A DNA stretch of 64,000 bases from Rhodospirillaceae bacterium (GTDB lineage Bacteria; Pseudomonadota; Alphaproteobacteria; Thalassobaculales; Thalassobaculaceae). Below the pieces are notes generated by a model. It ran no database searches, was not told the origin of the DNA, and worked only from the letters and a program-made list of their open reading frames with translations. A program made the position numbers and the translations under genes. The stretch lies in assembly GCA_002708305.1 (NCBI GenBank), contig PANE01000041.1, positions 26,405-90,404 on the forward strand, given 5' to 3'. This document shows positions 1 through 8,301 of this stretch, in pieces (position 1 is the stretch's first letter; each line of letters begins with the position of its first letter).

Positions 1-582
1 ATTTTGTAGTTTGCTATTTTCACTGTCAATACTGAGTGCGAACTTTGCATTTGATAAGGTATACTCATGTCCGCAATAAATCCTTGCTGTTGGGCTAAGC
101 GAACGAAGTTTTACCAACGACGTCCACATTTCCTCCATAGTTCCCTCAAACACTCTGCCACAGCCCAAAGCGAAAAGTGTATCGCCACAAAAAAGCGCAT
201 CTGATTCTGCAAACCAAACGGAAATATGCCCCCGCGTATGGCCGGGAGTTTCTAATACAAGCCCTTTGTGTCCCCCTATATCTATTAAGTCACCATCTAC
301 GACTGTTTGATCCATTTGAGGAATACGATCATTCTCTGATGCGGGACCAATCAATGTAGCGTTATATTTTGCGATAAGTTTTTCATTTCCACCAATATGG
401 TCGCCGTGATGGTGGGTATTTAGAATGTGGGTCAAAGACCAACCATGGTTATCCAGTGCTTTGAGAACAGGATCCGCTTCACCCGGATCCACCACCACCG
501 TTGTGTCACTCTCAGTATCTCTTGCTATGTATACGTAGTTATCAGATAAGGCTGGAATAACAATAATTTCAAACGGGCTCAT
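1..582 (-). CDS. gloB: Hydroxyacylglutathione hydrolase (glyoxalase II), C-terminus cut by window edge
   Basis: The frame is open from an ATG at 582 to the left edge of the window, giving 194 codons, so roughly the last 60 residues are missing. The metallo-beta-lactamase signature THHHGDH is at residues 56-62. It is followed by a TPGHT motif, a CGDTLF motif and a CGHEY motif, in the order expected for glyoxalase II. The enzyme hydrolyses S-lactoylglutathione to lactate and glutathione in the cytoplasm using a binuclear metal site. It is transcribed away from the enolase-superfamily gene. Family assignment is very firm. Confidence 0.95.
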   Translation of the reverse strand, partial: MSPFEIIVIPALSDNYVYIARDTESDTTVVVDPGEADPVLKALDNHGWSLTHILNTHHHGDHIGGNEKLIAKYNATLIGPASENDRIPQMDQTVVDGDLIDIGGHKGLVLETPGHTRGHISVWFAESDALFCGDTLFALGCGRVFEGTMEEMWTSLVKLRSLSPTARIYCGHEYTLSNAKFALSIDSENSKLQN

Positions 583-691
583 AAAAATCTCTCTGGTAAA
601 TAATCAATATTTATTACTATTATTAAGATATAGCATCTTGTTAGGCTTTCGACTAGGAGTAAGCCAAAGTTATGGAGGGTTACTGGGATCC

Positions 692-1789
692 ATGAAGATA
701 AGAAATATAGAAGTAATAGAATTAGAAATGCCGTTCAGTCGAGGAGTTGATAATAAGGGCGATGTTGGGTTCCTGAATTGGGGAAAACTTGATTTTTGCT
801 TGATTAAGGTGGAGACAGATAATGGCCTGGTTGGTTGGGGTGATGCGTTTAGCTTTCAATGTCGAAGGCCGGTGGCAGAAGCCATAAAATACATGATTGC
901 TCCGAGAGTTATTGGTCTGGATGCACGCGACCCTGTAAAAATTAATCACGAGTTACAGCAAGGGCTCCATTTATTTGGCCGGTATGGGATTACTTTATTT
1001 GCAATCTCAGGTCTTGATATAGCTCTCTGGGATATTGCTGGAAAAATTGCAGAACTTCCTTTGCATGCGCTGATGGGTAGTGCTTCAATCACCCCTGTCC
1101 CAGCCTATGCAAGTCTGTTCAGGTATGAAGATAGTGAACTAGTCACAGACCGTGTTAAACATGCAATTAGTTTGGGATATGAAAGCATTAAATTACACGA
1201 AATTACTGTATCTGAGGTTAAAGCAGCCCGCGAAATAGCTGGTCCCAGTATTCCTCTAATGGTGGATGTAAATTGTCCGTGGACACCAGAAAAAGCCAAA
1301 TTGATGGCGCTAGCGTTTAAAGAATATGATATTCATTGGCTAGAAGAACCAATTAATCCGCCAGAAAATTTTGCCGCGTTAGCAAAATTGCGTGCTGAAA
1401 CCGGACTGTCGATTGCAGCAGGGGAGAATGCTTGTACAGTTTTTGAATTTAAAAAAATGATGGAAATAGGCGCTGTAGACTATGCCCAACCTAGTGTTAC
1501 AAAGGTTGGTGGGATTACCGAATTTAGAAAAATTGCAGCACTTTGTGAGGTTTATGGAATTCAAATTATGCCACATTCACCATATTTTGGACCTGGGTTT
1601 CTTGCAACTCTGCACCTCGCACAGGTAATTCCAAATAGTGGCATGATAGAACGTATTTTTATCGAACCAGAAGCAGATCTATTTGCCAATTCAATCTATG
1701 ATCCGAAGAATGGAGCATTTGGAGTTCCTGGCGGGCATGGTTTGGGATTAGAACCGAATCCAGATGTTATAAAAACATATAGAGTTTAA
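692..1789 (+). CDS. Mandelate racemase/muconate lactonizing enzyme family protein (enolase superfamily)
   Basis: A 365-residue protein with the N-terminal capping domain and C-terminal barrel of the MR/MLE group. Visible candidate active-site residues are K167-x-H169, D192 and N194, E218 and E219, E245, and H295 near the end of the barrel. These enzymes abstract a proton alpha to a carboxylate, usually in acid-sugar dehydration or racemisation; the substrate cannot be read here. An in-frame TTG lies at 638, but the ATG at 692 follows GGAGGG at 674-679 and matches the usual family N-terminus. It lies between gloB and the methyltransferase that normally adjoins gloB, which suggests a later insertion. 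Confidence 0.88.
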   Translation: MKIRNIEVIELEMPFSRGVDNKGDVGFLNWGKLDFCLIKVETDNGLVGWGDAFSFQCRRPVAEAIKYMIAPRVIGLDARDPVKINHELQQGLHLFGRYGITLFAISGLDIALWDIAGKIAELPLHALMGSASITPVPAYASLFRYEDSELVTDRVKHAISLGYESIKLHEITVSEVKAAREIAGPSIPLMVDVNCPWTPEKAKLMALAFKEYDIHWLEEPINPPENFAALAKLRAETGLSIAAGENACTVFEFKKMMEIGAVDYAQPSVTKVGGITEFRKIAALCEVYGIQIMPHSPYFGPGFLATLHLAQVIPNSGMIERIFIEPEADLFANSIYDPKNGAFGVPGGHGLGLEPNPDVIKTYRV

Positions 1790-1827
1790 TAAATTTTTAA
1801 ATTTCGTCATGTGTAGCGTATTGAAAT

Positions 1828-2580
1828 ATGTATAACGACATTGTTGATTTAAAGAATTTTTATGACTCGAATTTAGGGCATATTGCTAGGCGCTTAATAC
1901 GACGAAAAATTAGGGCTATTTGGCCAAATATCAATGGTATGAGTTTGATGGGTTTAGGTTATACGGTACCATATTTGAGGCCCTTTTTAGGCGAGGCAGA
2001 ACGTGTCTTTTCTGTTATGCCTGCACAGCAAGGAGCGACGCCTTGGCCGGACGATTATTCTAATCTGACAATTCTGAGTGACGATGCAGAGCTACCTCTG
2101 CAGGACTCCTCAATAGACCGTATTTTAATGGTTCACAGTGTTGAATGTAGTGAACAACTCAGAGCTATGTTGCATGAATCATGGAGAGTGCTGAAAGGAA
2201 ATGGCCGTCTGTTAGTGATTGTTCCAAATCGCCGTGGTTTGTGGTCTAGAGTTGAAAGAACTCCATTTGGCCATGGGCAACCGTATTCCGTATCACAACT
2301 ATCTCGAGTGCTCAGAAATAATATGTTCATAGCGGGTCATGTGAACCGCGCACTCTTTGTTCCGCCTTACCGTTGGAGGGTGATATTACGTTCGGGGTAC
2401 AGCCTAGAGGACCTAGGTGCGAGATGGCTCAATCATCTGGGGGGAGTTCTGGTAATCGAGGCTATAAAACAGATTTATGCACCGAGTAGATTTAAACCAT
2501 CGATTAGCAGAGAGAGGCAGCTAGTACTTAATGCGGTAACGCGCGTGTCAACTTTCCAAAAGAGCGATATTAAAGAGTAA
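1828..2580 (+). CDS. Class I SAM-dependent methyltransferase (Methyltransf_11 type)
   Basis: A 250-residue protein with a weak SAM-binding region: the glycine motif near residue 41 (MGLGYTVP), an acidic/DAELP stretch near residue 85, and a post-I segment DRILMVHSVE followed by WRVLKGNGRLLVIVPNR. The C-terminal half is basic and has no recognised domain. This family commonly sits beside gloB in Alphaproteobacteria and has no agreed substrate. It is followed after about 100 bases by the aromatic amino acid genes. Methyltransferase fold is likely; substrate is unknown. Confidence 0.85.
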   Translation: MYNDIVDLKNFYDSNLGHIARRLIRRKIRAIWPNINGMSLMGLGYTVPYLRPFLGEAERVFSVMPAQQGATPWPDDYSNLTILSDDAELPLQDSSIDRILMVHSVECSEQLRAMLHESWRVLKGNGRLLVIVPNRRGLWSRVERTPFGHGQPYSVSQLSRVLRNNMFIAGHVNRALFVPPYRWRVILRSGYSLEDLGARWLNHLGGVLVIEAIKQIYAPSRFKPSISRERQLVLNAVTRVSTFQKSDIKE

Positions 2581-2592
2581 GCTTGTCAATTC

Positions 2593-2609
2593 AGTTAATT
2601 TGATTAACT
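2593..2609. promoter_or_regulatory. Inverted repeat AGTTAAT-N3-ATTAACT upstream of chorismate mutase
   Basis: Perfect 7-base arms with a 3-base spacer lie in the gap between the methyltransferase and the chorismate mutase gene. A TATAGT hexamer follows at 2618, and a second perfect 10-base palindrome, GGATTAATCC, is at 2628-2637. Together they could form an operator or promoter region for the chorismate mutase, hisC and tyrA operon. No regulator is known for it, so this is a structural observation only. Confidence 0.3.
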
Positions 2610-2682
2610 TGCATTAGTATAGTTCTGGGATTAATCCTATCTCCCGCGAAAGAAAAAATAAACATATTGTGCTTTTTGGAGA

Positions 2683-3447
2683 ATGACCTTGGCCTCGTTG
2701 CATATTTTACGGAATGAGATAGATGAGATTGATAAAAAGCTCCATGATCTCCTTATGCGTCGAATAGCAATAGGGCGTGAAGTCGCTCAAGCGAAAGGCA
2801 AGAATACGGGATCGAATTTGCGACCAGGCCGAGAGGCCCAAATACTGCAAGGTCTCGCTGCTCGTAATGAGGCACCGTTATCTCTGCAATCTGTTGTTAG
2901 AATATGGCGCGAGATTCTGAGCGCAAATCTCAACCAACAAGTTCAAATAAGGGCGGCTGTTTTTGCGCCAGACACCGACTTTTATGCCATGGCAAATGAG
3001 TATGTTGGTACTGCTTCGCAACTGCTACCTCATCCTAACCCATTAGATGTTCTGAAGGATGTCGCTGGTGGGGTTGCTGAAATCGGTATTCTTCCTGGTT
3101 TCTCTGATAAAACGAAGTCAAGTTGGTGGTTTGACTTGATAGATTTCAATAAAACTCAAAAATTAAATATAATTTCAAAGATGCCAGTTATAACCAGTGG
3201 CAATAACAATAGTGAGGGGTTTGTTATTGCAGCGCAGGATCCTGAGCAATCTGGAAATGATACAACAGTTTTTGTTGTTAACGGCGATTTACGTCCAGGA
3301 GTTGGGCGCATAATTGATGGCGCTGGTAGTTGGAAACTCATATTTGTTGATGGATATCAGGGCCGGCTGGATATTCCAGTTGATTTGGAATGTGTTCGAA
3401 TTGGCGTGTTTTCTAATCCGATTAGTGAGATAGATCTAAATGGCTGA
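2683..3447 (+). CDS. Chorismate mutase (AroQ class) with extra C-terminal domain
   Basis: Residues about 5-90 form an AroQ-type chorismate mutase helix bundle, with LRNEIDEIDKKLHDLLMRR, a lysine in the QAKGK region and RPGREAQIL. It converts chorismate to prephenate, feeding the prephenate dehydrogenase two genes downstream. Residues about 95-254 form a second domain whose layout recalls a degenerate prephenate dehydratase/ACT region, but I see no convincing dehydratase catalytic motif. The ATG at 2683 overlaps its own Shine-Dalgarno (GGAGAATG), so the TTG at 2689 is an alternative start. It is 18 bases upstream of hisC, in one operon. Confidence 0.88.
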   Translation: MTLASLHILRNEIDEIDKKLHDLLMRRIAIGREVAQAKGKNTGSNLRPGREAQILQGLAARNEAPLSLQSVVRIWREILSANLNQQVQIRAAVFAPDTDFYAMANEYVGTASQLLPHPNPLDVLKDVAGGVAEIGILPGFSDKTKSSWWFDLIDFNKTQKLNIISKMPVITSGNNNSEGFVIAAQDPEQSGNDTTVFVVNGDLRPGVGRIIDGAGSWKLIFVDGYQGRLDIPVDLECVRIGVFSNPISEIDLNG

Positions 3448-3465
3448 CTTATATAAGAGGTACTT

Positions 3466-4560
3466 ATGAATTATCCAACTCCACGGCAGTCTATTGCTGA
3501 AATGGTACGTTATCAACCTAATCTAAGTGTTAAGAAGTCCGGAAGAATCATTCGTTTGTCCGCTAATGAGGGAGCGTTTGGGCCAAGTCCCAAGGCTAAA
3601 AAGATTCTATCATCCGTTGCTGATGAAATGCATCGGTATCCAGAGGAAGACCCGGCAACCCTAGCCGAAGCTATAGGAATGAAATATAATCTTGACCCGT
3701 CCAAGATGGTCTTTGGCTGCGGTTCAGATGAGCTTATAATGGCAACTTGTCTTGCCTATTTAGGCCCTGAGGACGAAGCGATCCATAGTCAGTATGGGTT
3801 TATAATGTACCCAATGTCCGTAAAAGTAGCAGGAGGAATACCAGTTGCTGCGCCAGACTCAAATTTTAAAGTTAATGTTGATGCCATTTTAGAGCGCATA
3901 ACAGAACGGACTCGGATTGTTTTTTTAGCTAATCCGAATAACCCCACAGGATCTTATCTCTCAAGGACGGAGGTGGCGAGATTACATCGCGAGATGCCAG
4001 AGAATATTTTGCTGGTGATAGATTCTGCTTATGCTGAATTTGTGGTTAGGAATGATTATTCAGATGGTTCCGATTTGGTTGATAAATCAGATAACGTGGT
4101 GATGTTAAGAACGTTTTCCAAACTTTATGCGATGGCTGGACTGAGACTAGGGTGGGCTTATGCGCCGTCTCATGTCATCAACGCTCTCCAAGTTGTCAAG
4201 CAGCCTTTTGGTGCCAACAGGGTGGCGGTGGAGGCTGCTATAGCAGCTTTGGATGACCATGATTTTATTGCTAAATCAGTTGAACACAATACGTTTTGGC
4301 AGCCATGGACGGCGACAGAACTTGAAAAACTTGGATTGACTTGTTTACCAAGCGTGACCAATTTTTTAATGGTAAGGTTTCCGGACGCAGTTGGCTTCAC
4401 AGCTCAAGATGCAGGCGAGTACTTATCAAATCGTGGGATCCTTACGCGAGGTATGAGTGGATATGGAGCTCCTGAATACCTCCGTTTGTCGATTGGTACT
4501 GAAGAAGAAATGCGAATCGTTGTGAATACAATCTCTAGTTTTTTCAACCATGCTAGGTGA
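3466..4560 (+). CDS. hisC: Histidinol-phosphate / aromatic aminotransferase (class I/II, HisC family)
   Basis: A 364-residue PLP enzyme with NEGAFGPSP near residue 34, ANPNNPTG at 155-162, the aspartate of VIDSAYAEF, and the PLP lysine K219 in TFSKLYAMAGLRLGW. Members act on histidinol phosphate and often on phenylpyruvate or 4-hydroxyphenylpyruvate as well. Its place between chorismate mutase and prephenate dehydrogenase suggests a role in tyrosine/phenylalanine synthesis, perhaps with a dual histidine role. Its stop codon overlaps the GTG start of the next gene by four bases, which indicates translational coupling. Confidence 0.93.
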   Translation: MNYPTPRQSIAEMVRYQPNLSVKKSGRIIRLSANEGAFGPSPKAKKILSSVADEMHRYPEEDPATLAEAIGMKYNLDPSKMVFGCGSDELIMATCLAYLGPEDEAIHSQYGFIMYPMSVKVAGGIPVAAPDSNFKVNVDAILERITERTRIVFLANPNNPTGSYLSRTEVARLHREMPENILLVIDSAYAEFVVRNDYSDGSDLVDKSDNVVMLRTFSKLYAMAGLRLGWAYAPSHVINALQVVKQPFGANRVAVEAAIAALDDHDFIAKSVEHNTFWQPWTATELEKLGLTCLPSVTNFLMVRFPDAVGFTAQDAGEYLSNRGILTRGMSGYGAPEYLRLSIGTEEEMRIVVNTISSFFNHAR

Positions 4561-5498
4561 AAATAATGGAAACTAAGAGCAGTAATCCAGATTTTTTATT
4601 CCAATCTGTTACTTTAATTGGAATTGGATTAATCGGTTCCTCTATAGCAAGAGCAATCAAAAAAACAGAATATATCGTTGAAAATCTAGTTCTTACGGAC
4701 GTGGATAAATTAGTAAGAGCGAAAGCAAAAAAATTAGGGTTTGCTGACTCAGTAGAGGATAATTTATGCGCGGCTGTTGTGGGAGCAGATTGTGTAATTC
4801 TTTGCACACCCATTGGAAACTATGCTGAAATTATAGAAAGTATATCAGGTCATCTGAAGCCGGGGTGTATCGTTAGTGATGTTGGGTCTGTAAAGCGCGC
4901 TCCTATCACAGATATGTCCCCGTACATCCCAGAGAATGTTCATTTTGTTCCTGGTCACCCTATCGCAGGTACCGAGAAGTCTGGTCCTGAATCAGGTTTT
5001 GCAGAGCTTTTTGATGGAAGGTATTGGTTATTAACCCCTCCTGTTGGAACTAATCGGAAAGCCGTTAAGAAAATGAGGTGTCTTTTTGAGGCTATTGGAG
5101 CGATGGTTGAAGAAATGGACCCAGATTACCACGATAAAGTATTGGCCCTCACTTCTCACTTACCCCATTTAATTGCATATACTATTGTAGGGACCGCTGA
5201 TGATTTGGAGGACCAGACTCAGGCGGACGTCATTAGGTTTTCTGCAAGTGGCTTTAGAGATTTCACTCGCTTAGCGGGATCGAACCCAATAATGTGGAGA
5301 GACATTTTTCTAAATAATCGAGAGGCTGTCCTTGAAATGCTGCAGAGGTTTTCAGAGGACCTAACAGCGTTACAACGTGCCATTCGATGGGGTGAAGCCG
5401 ATACTTTAGAGGAGCTTTTCACCAGAACGAGGAAAATTAGGCTAGGGGTGATCGATGCTAAGCAGGAGGTCCCACCGTCAGCGAATAAATCCAGGTAG
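4557..5498 (+). CDS. tyrA: Prephenate (or cyclohexadienyl) dehydrogenase
   Basis: A 313-residue protein with an N-terminal Rossmann motif (GIGLIGSSIARAI), a central HPIAGTEKSGP motif that binds substrate, GRYWLLTPP, and the SHLPHLIAY helix of the TyrA dimer domain. It oxidatively decarboxylates prephenate or arogenate with NAD(P)+ for tyrosine synthesis. The GTG at 4557 overlaps the hisC stop; an ATG at 4566 is an alternative. Its last 21 bases overlap the convergent DUF2125 gene. No ACT domain is seen at the C-terminus, so feedback control by such a domain is unlikely. Confidence 0.93.
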   Translation: MKIMETKSSNPDFLFQSVTLIGIGLIGSSIARAIKKTEYIVENLVLTDVDKLVRAKAKKLGFADSVEDNLCAAVVGADCVILCTPIGNYAEIIESISGHLKPGCIVSDVGSVKRAPITDMSPYIPENVHFVPGHPIAGTEKSGPESGFAELFDGRYWLLTPPVGTNRKAVKKMRCLFEAIGAMVEEMDPDYHDKVLALTSHLPHLIAYTIVGTADDLEDQTQADVIRFSASGFRDFTRLAGSNPIMWRDIFLNNREAVLEMLQRFSEDLTALQRAIRWGEADTLEELFTRTRKIRLGVIDAKQEVPPSANKSR

Positions 5499-6518
5499 AT
5501 CAAACAAGCGAAAGGAGCCTACCCTTAGTTCTCCATTTTGCGCGGTGATTGGCACTCTAGTCTTTTTTATGCCATTTTCACTGCTGGGTTTTGATATTAG
5601 AAGGATGGCTAATTTTGCCAGTTTAACCTGAGATTTAGTCAGTTTTCCAGCCTGCTCCTGTTTGGCAAGAAAAAAATCTAGACCGGTAAAAGTAATCGTG
5701 CCTGCGCCCATTGGCTTTAATGTAGCGTCTAAAGCTAAGGTCCCTTGAAATTTCAAATTGTATGGTCCTTTATCTAATTGGATCTCTTCTATATCTAAAA
5801 CTCCTCCGCTATCACGCCAAGTTATTAGATCAGTTAGTGACAATTTCCCTGGTTTTCCTTGCAAACTTAAGGTTCCAAATAATCGATCTAATCTTGTTAC
5901 CCGCAATATGTTGTTGGCGGGTAGTGAAACATCAGCCATGAGAAATGAGAAATGATGTTCGGCATGATGTTGAATAATTTTTTTATTGCTAGGAATTCGT
6001 ATATCTCCAGAGAAGTTTTGTGTCTTCAAAACTTCTCGCCATTCCTCGTCTGTCTTGCCGGTAACAGCTTTATGGAGACTAAAGTTCTCTGTAGTGAAGT
6101 GAGTGTGGAGTACATTTTTTAGATCTAAGGAAAACTGAAATTGGCTAATATTGAATTTGGTTTTTAATTTTAACTTCCTTTTCTTATTTACTAAAAATAC
6201 AGTAGAGTTTTGACTTTTGGCAAAGATTGATTGAGTGCCAAATGGCTGAATGGATAAAGTAATTTGTCTGGCTAAAGCCACTGCATTAAAATCATGAAAG
6301 TCCATTTCTATTTTTGGGTTTTTAATGTGCCAATCTAACGCGAAAGGAAAACCACTCCGCTCCAAGCTTTCAAAATTCAACTTAATATCGCCATTTGTCA
6401 TTCCGGCGTGATCTGCGAACACTTTTATTTCCGCTCTTACCCATTCGCTTGCCATGAACCACGCGGAAGAATACATGAAGGCAAAAAAAATTAAACCTAT
6501 CAAAAATTTTAATCGCAC
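5478..6518 (-). CDS. DUF2125 family exported protein
   Basis: A 346-residue protein with an N-terminal hydrophobic signal/anchor segment (LIGLIFFAFMYSSAWFMA), consistent with a periplasmic or membrane-anchored location. The rest is beta-rich, with repeated LxLxG-type strands typical of the DUF2125 family, which is common in Alphaproteobacteria beside tyrA and of unknown function. The start is a GTG at 6518. It runs convergently into tyrA with a 21-base overlap of the two coding regions. Confidence 0.85.
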   Translation of the reverse strand: MRLKFLIGLIFFAFMYSSAWFMASEWVRAEIKVFADHAGMTNGDIKLNFESLERSGFPFALDWHIKNPKIEMDFHDFNAVALARQITLSIQPFGTQSIFAKSQNSTVFLVNKKRKLKLKTKFNISQFQFSLDLKNVLHTHFTTENFSLHKAVTGKTDEEWREVLKTQNFSGDIRIPSNKKIIQHHAEHHFSFLMADVSLPANNILRVTRLDRLFGTLSLQGKPGKLSLTDLITWRDSGGVLDIEEIQLDKGPYNLKFQGTLALDATLKPMGAGTITFTGLDFFLAKQEQAGKLTKSQVKLAKLAILLISKPSSENGIKKTRVPITAQNGELRVGSFRLFDLPGFIR

Positions 6519-6650
6519 TATGAAACCCCATGATATATCAATTTGTCTGCTCTAGTCGCCACGATCTCTCGGCCTTGGTGGAAATAAGAACTTCGATCTG
6601 AAAAGAAATCAAGGATACAAATCGCAACGAACCAGGGGCAAAGGTCCCTG

Positions 6651-6666
6651 AATTACTAGCGTAATT
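6651..6666. promoter_or_regulatory. Inverted repeat AATTAC-TAGC-GTAATT upstream of the RraA/TauD pair
   Basis: Perfect 6-base arms around a 4-base spacer lie about 50 bases upstream of the aldolase ATG, in the 200-base gap between divergent genes. A weaker CAGGG...CCCTG pair lies immediately before it at 6634-6650. The position suits an operator for the downstream catabolic pair. No matching regulator gene is present nearby. Confidence 0.3.
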
Positions 6667-6718
6667 ATATTTATTTAACTATCCTTAGATATTATAATTT
6701 AATAATGGGAGCCGCATA

Positions 6719-7408
6719 ATGCTTGAAGACCCGCCTATTCTCACTGTTAAAAGAGTGAAGCGTCGTCCAACGACGGTGCAAATTGAGGCGTTTAGAGGTG
6801 CAATGACTGGCAATGTGGCCGATTGTATGGGTGGAAGAGGAGCTATGTCTTCTTTTATAAAACCTCTAAACGATGAAGGCGCCACAATTTGTGGACCTGC
6901 TCTCCCCTGTTTCGCGTACCCGGCTGACAACTTAGGTGTGATGGGAGCACTCCATTTAGCTTCAGTTGGAGATATTATTGTTTGTGCTACAGACGCTTAT
7001 AATAGTACCGCGGTTGTAGGTGACTTAGTTTGCGGTATGATGAAAAATAAGGGTGTTGTAGCTTTTGTAACGGATGGTATGGTGCGTGATCAGGTTGGTA
7101 TTGCCCCATGGGAGTTTCCTGTTTTCTGCCAAGGGGTCAATCCTAATTCACCAGCGCGTACTGGACCTGGAAGTGTTGGTTTAAGAATTAATTTAGCCGG
7201 GGTCAGTGTTGAGGCAGGCGACATGGTTATCTGTGATCGCGATGGTGTTGTTATTGTGCCTTTTCATCAGATTGATGAGGTGCTGACTAAACTTAGTGCG
7301 TTGAAAACTGCTGAAACAGAAATGGAGACTAAGATTAAAAACGGTGCTACAGAGCCAGGTTATTTGTCGGAATTGATGAGATCGGCGAAAACCGTGTATT
7401 TGGATTAA
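6719..7408 (+). CDS. RraA-like 4-hydroxy-4-methyl-2-oxoglutarate (HMG/CHA) aldolase family protein
   Basis: A 229-residue protein of the RraA/HMG aldolase family. The catalytic signature D-X20-R-D is exact, with D102, R123 and D124, so an active metal-dependent class II pyruvate aldolase or oxaloacetate decarboxylase is more likely than an RNase E inhibitor. ICGPALPC and a C-terminal CDRDGVVIVP complete the fold. GGGAG precedes the ATG. It is followed 37 bases later by a TauD-type dioxygenase, most likely in the same transcript, which suggests a small catabolic unit for a hydroxylated or branched carboxylate. The substrate is unknown. Confidence 0.87.
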   Translation: MLEDPPILTVKRVKRRPTTVQIEAFRGAMTGNVADCMGGRGAMSSFIKPLNDEGATICGPALPCFAYPADNLGVMGALHLASVGDIIVCATDAYNSTAVVGDLVCGMMKNKGVVAFVTDGMVRDQVGIAPWEFPVFCQGVNPNSPARTGPGSVGLRINLAGVSVEAGDMVICDRDGVVIVPFHQIDEVLTKLSALKTAETEMETKIKNGATEPGYLSELMRSAKTVYLD

Positions 7409-7445
7409 GTGTCAATAATAAATTGAGCTAACGGGAGATAGACAC

Positions 7446-8294
7446 ATGGTTAACTGTGAACGTTTAAGTTACGCGTTGGGTGCCGCTATAACTGATATTG
7501 ATATCAGAGGACTAATCAACGGAGACGACGTCAAATCTGTTCAAGAGATTTGGCATGAAAATCATGTTGTTATTATACGAGGGCAGTCTGCGAAACCTCA
7601 GGATATAATCAATTTTGCGGAAAATTTTGGCGTTCTGGATAATCATGAAGCAACCCCATTTTATAGAATGGAGGGTTATCCTCAGCTACTCGAAATCACT
7701 ACCAAGCCCTTTAACGGAAGACCCTCTGAGACAAGGAATGTGGGAAGAAATTGGCATTCAGATTATTCCTATACCGATAGACCCGCTGCCGCCTCAATGC
7801 TGTTTTGCGTGAACCCGGCACCGCTTGGTGGTGATACGATGTTCTGTAATATGGTGAAAGCTTATGAAACGTTGTCTGATCACATGCAGAAAATAGTTAA
7901 CGACTTATATTCAGTTTACGATATATCGCTGACTGAGGGGTTTTACGAAAGAGACCCATCGGAAGTTGCCACAACGAAGCAGTTAAATCCACCCATCGCT
8001 CATCCTGCGGTAAGAGTGCATCCTAGTAGTGGAAAAAGAGCCCTCTATGTAAGTGAGCGAGTATCTCATTTTCATGGAATGAGCCAAGAGGAAAGTCGCC
8101 CAATAATAGATTTCCTTTGCTTGCATGCTACAAAACACGAAAACATCTATCGACATGTTTGGAAGGCTGGTGACCTAGTGTGCTGGGATAATCGTACTAC
8201 AATGCATGTGGCACTTAAGGACTTTGACCAAACAAAGGCTCGCCATATGCTGCGTGCAACTTTAATTGGTGAAAAATCAGGATTTTTAGTTTGA
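7446..8294 (+). CDS. TauD/TfdA family 2-oxoglutarate-dependent dioxygenase
   Basis: A 282-residue Fe(II)/2-oxoglutarate dioxygenase. The metal triad is H104-x-D106 in NWHSDYSY and the distal histidine H254 in NRTTMH, followed by an arginine-rich strand that would hold 2-oxoglutarate. The family hydroxylates substrates such as taurine, 2,4-D or alkyl sulfates with release of succinate and CO2. GGGAG upstream of the ATG fits a ribosome-binding site. Its substrate may be linked to that of the aldolase upstream. A second TauD homologue is at 57381-58235. Confidence 0.9.
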   Translation: MVNCERLSYALGAAITDIDIRGLINGDDVKSVQEIWHENHVVIIRGQSAKPQDIINFAENFGVLDNHEATPFYRMEGYPQLLEITTKPFNGRPSETRNVGRNWHSDYSYTDRPAAASMLFCVNPAPLGGDTMFCNMVKAYETLSDHMQKIVNDLYSVYDISLTEGFYERDPSEVATTKQLNPPIAHPAVRVHPSSGKRALYVSERVSHFHGMSQEESRPIIDFLCLHATKHENIYRHVWKAGDLVCWDNRTTMHVALKDFDQTKARHMLRATLIGEKSGFLV

Positions 8295-8301
8295 GCGATT
8301 A

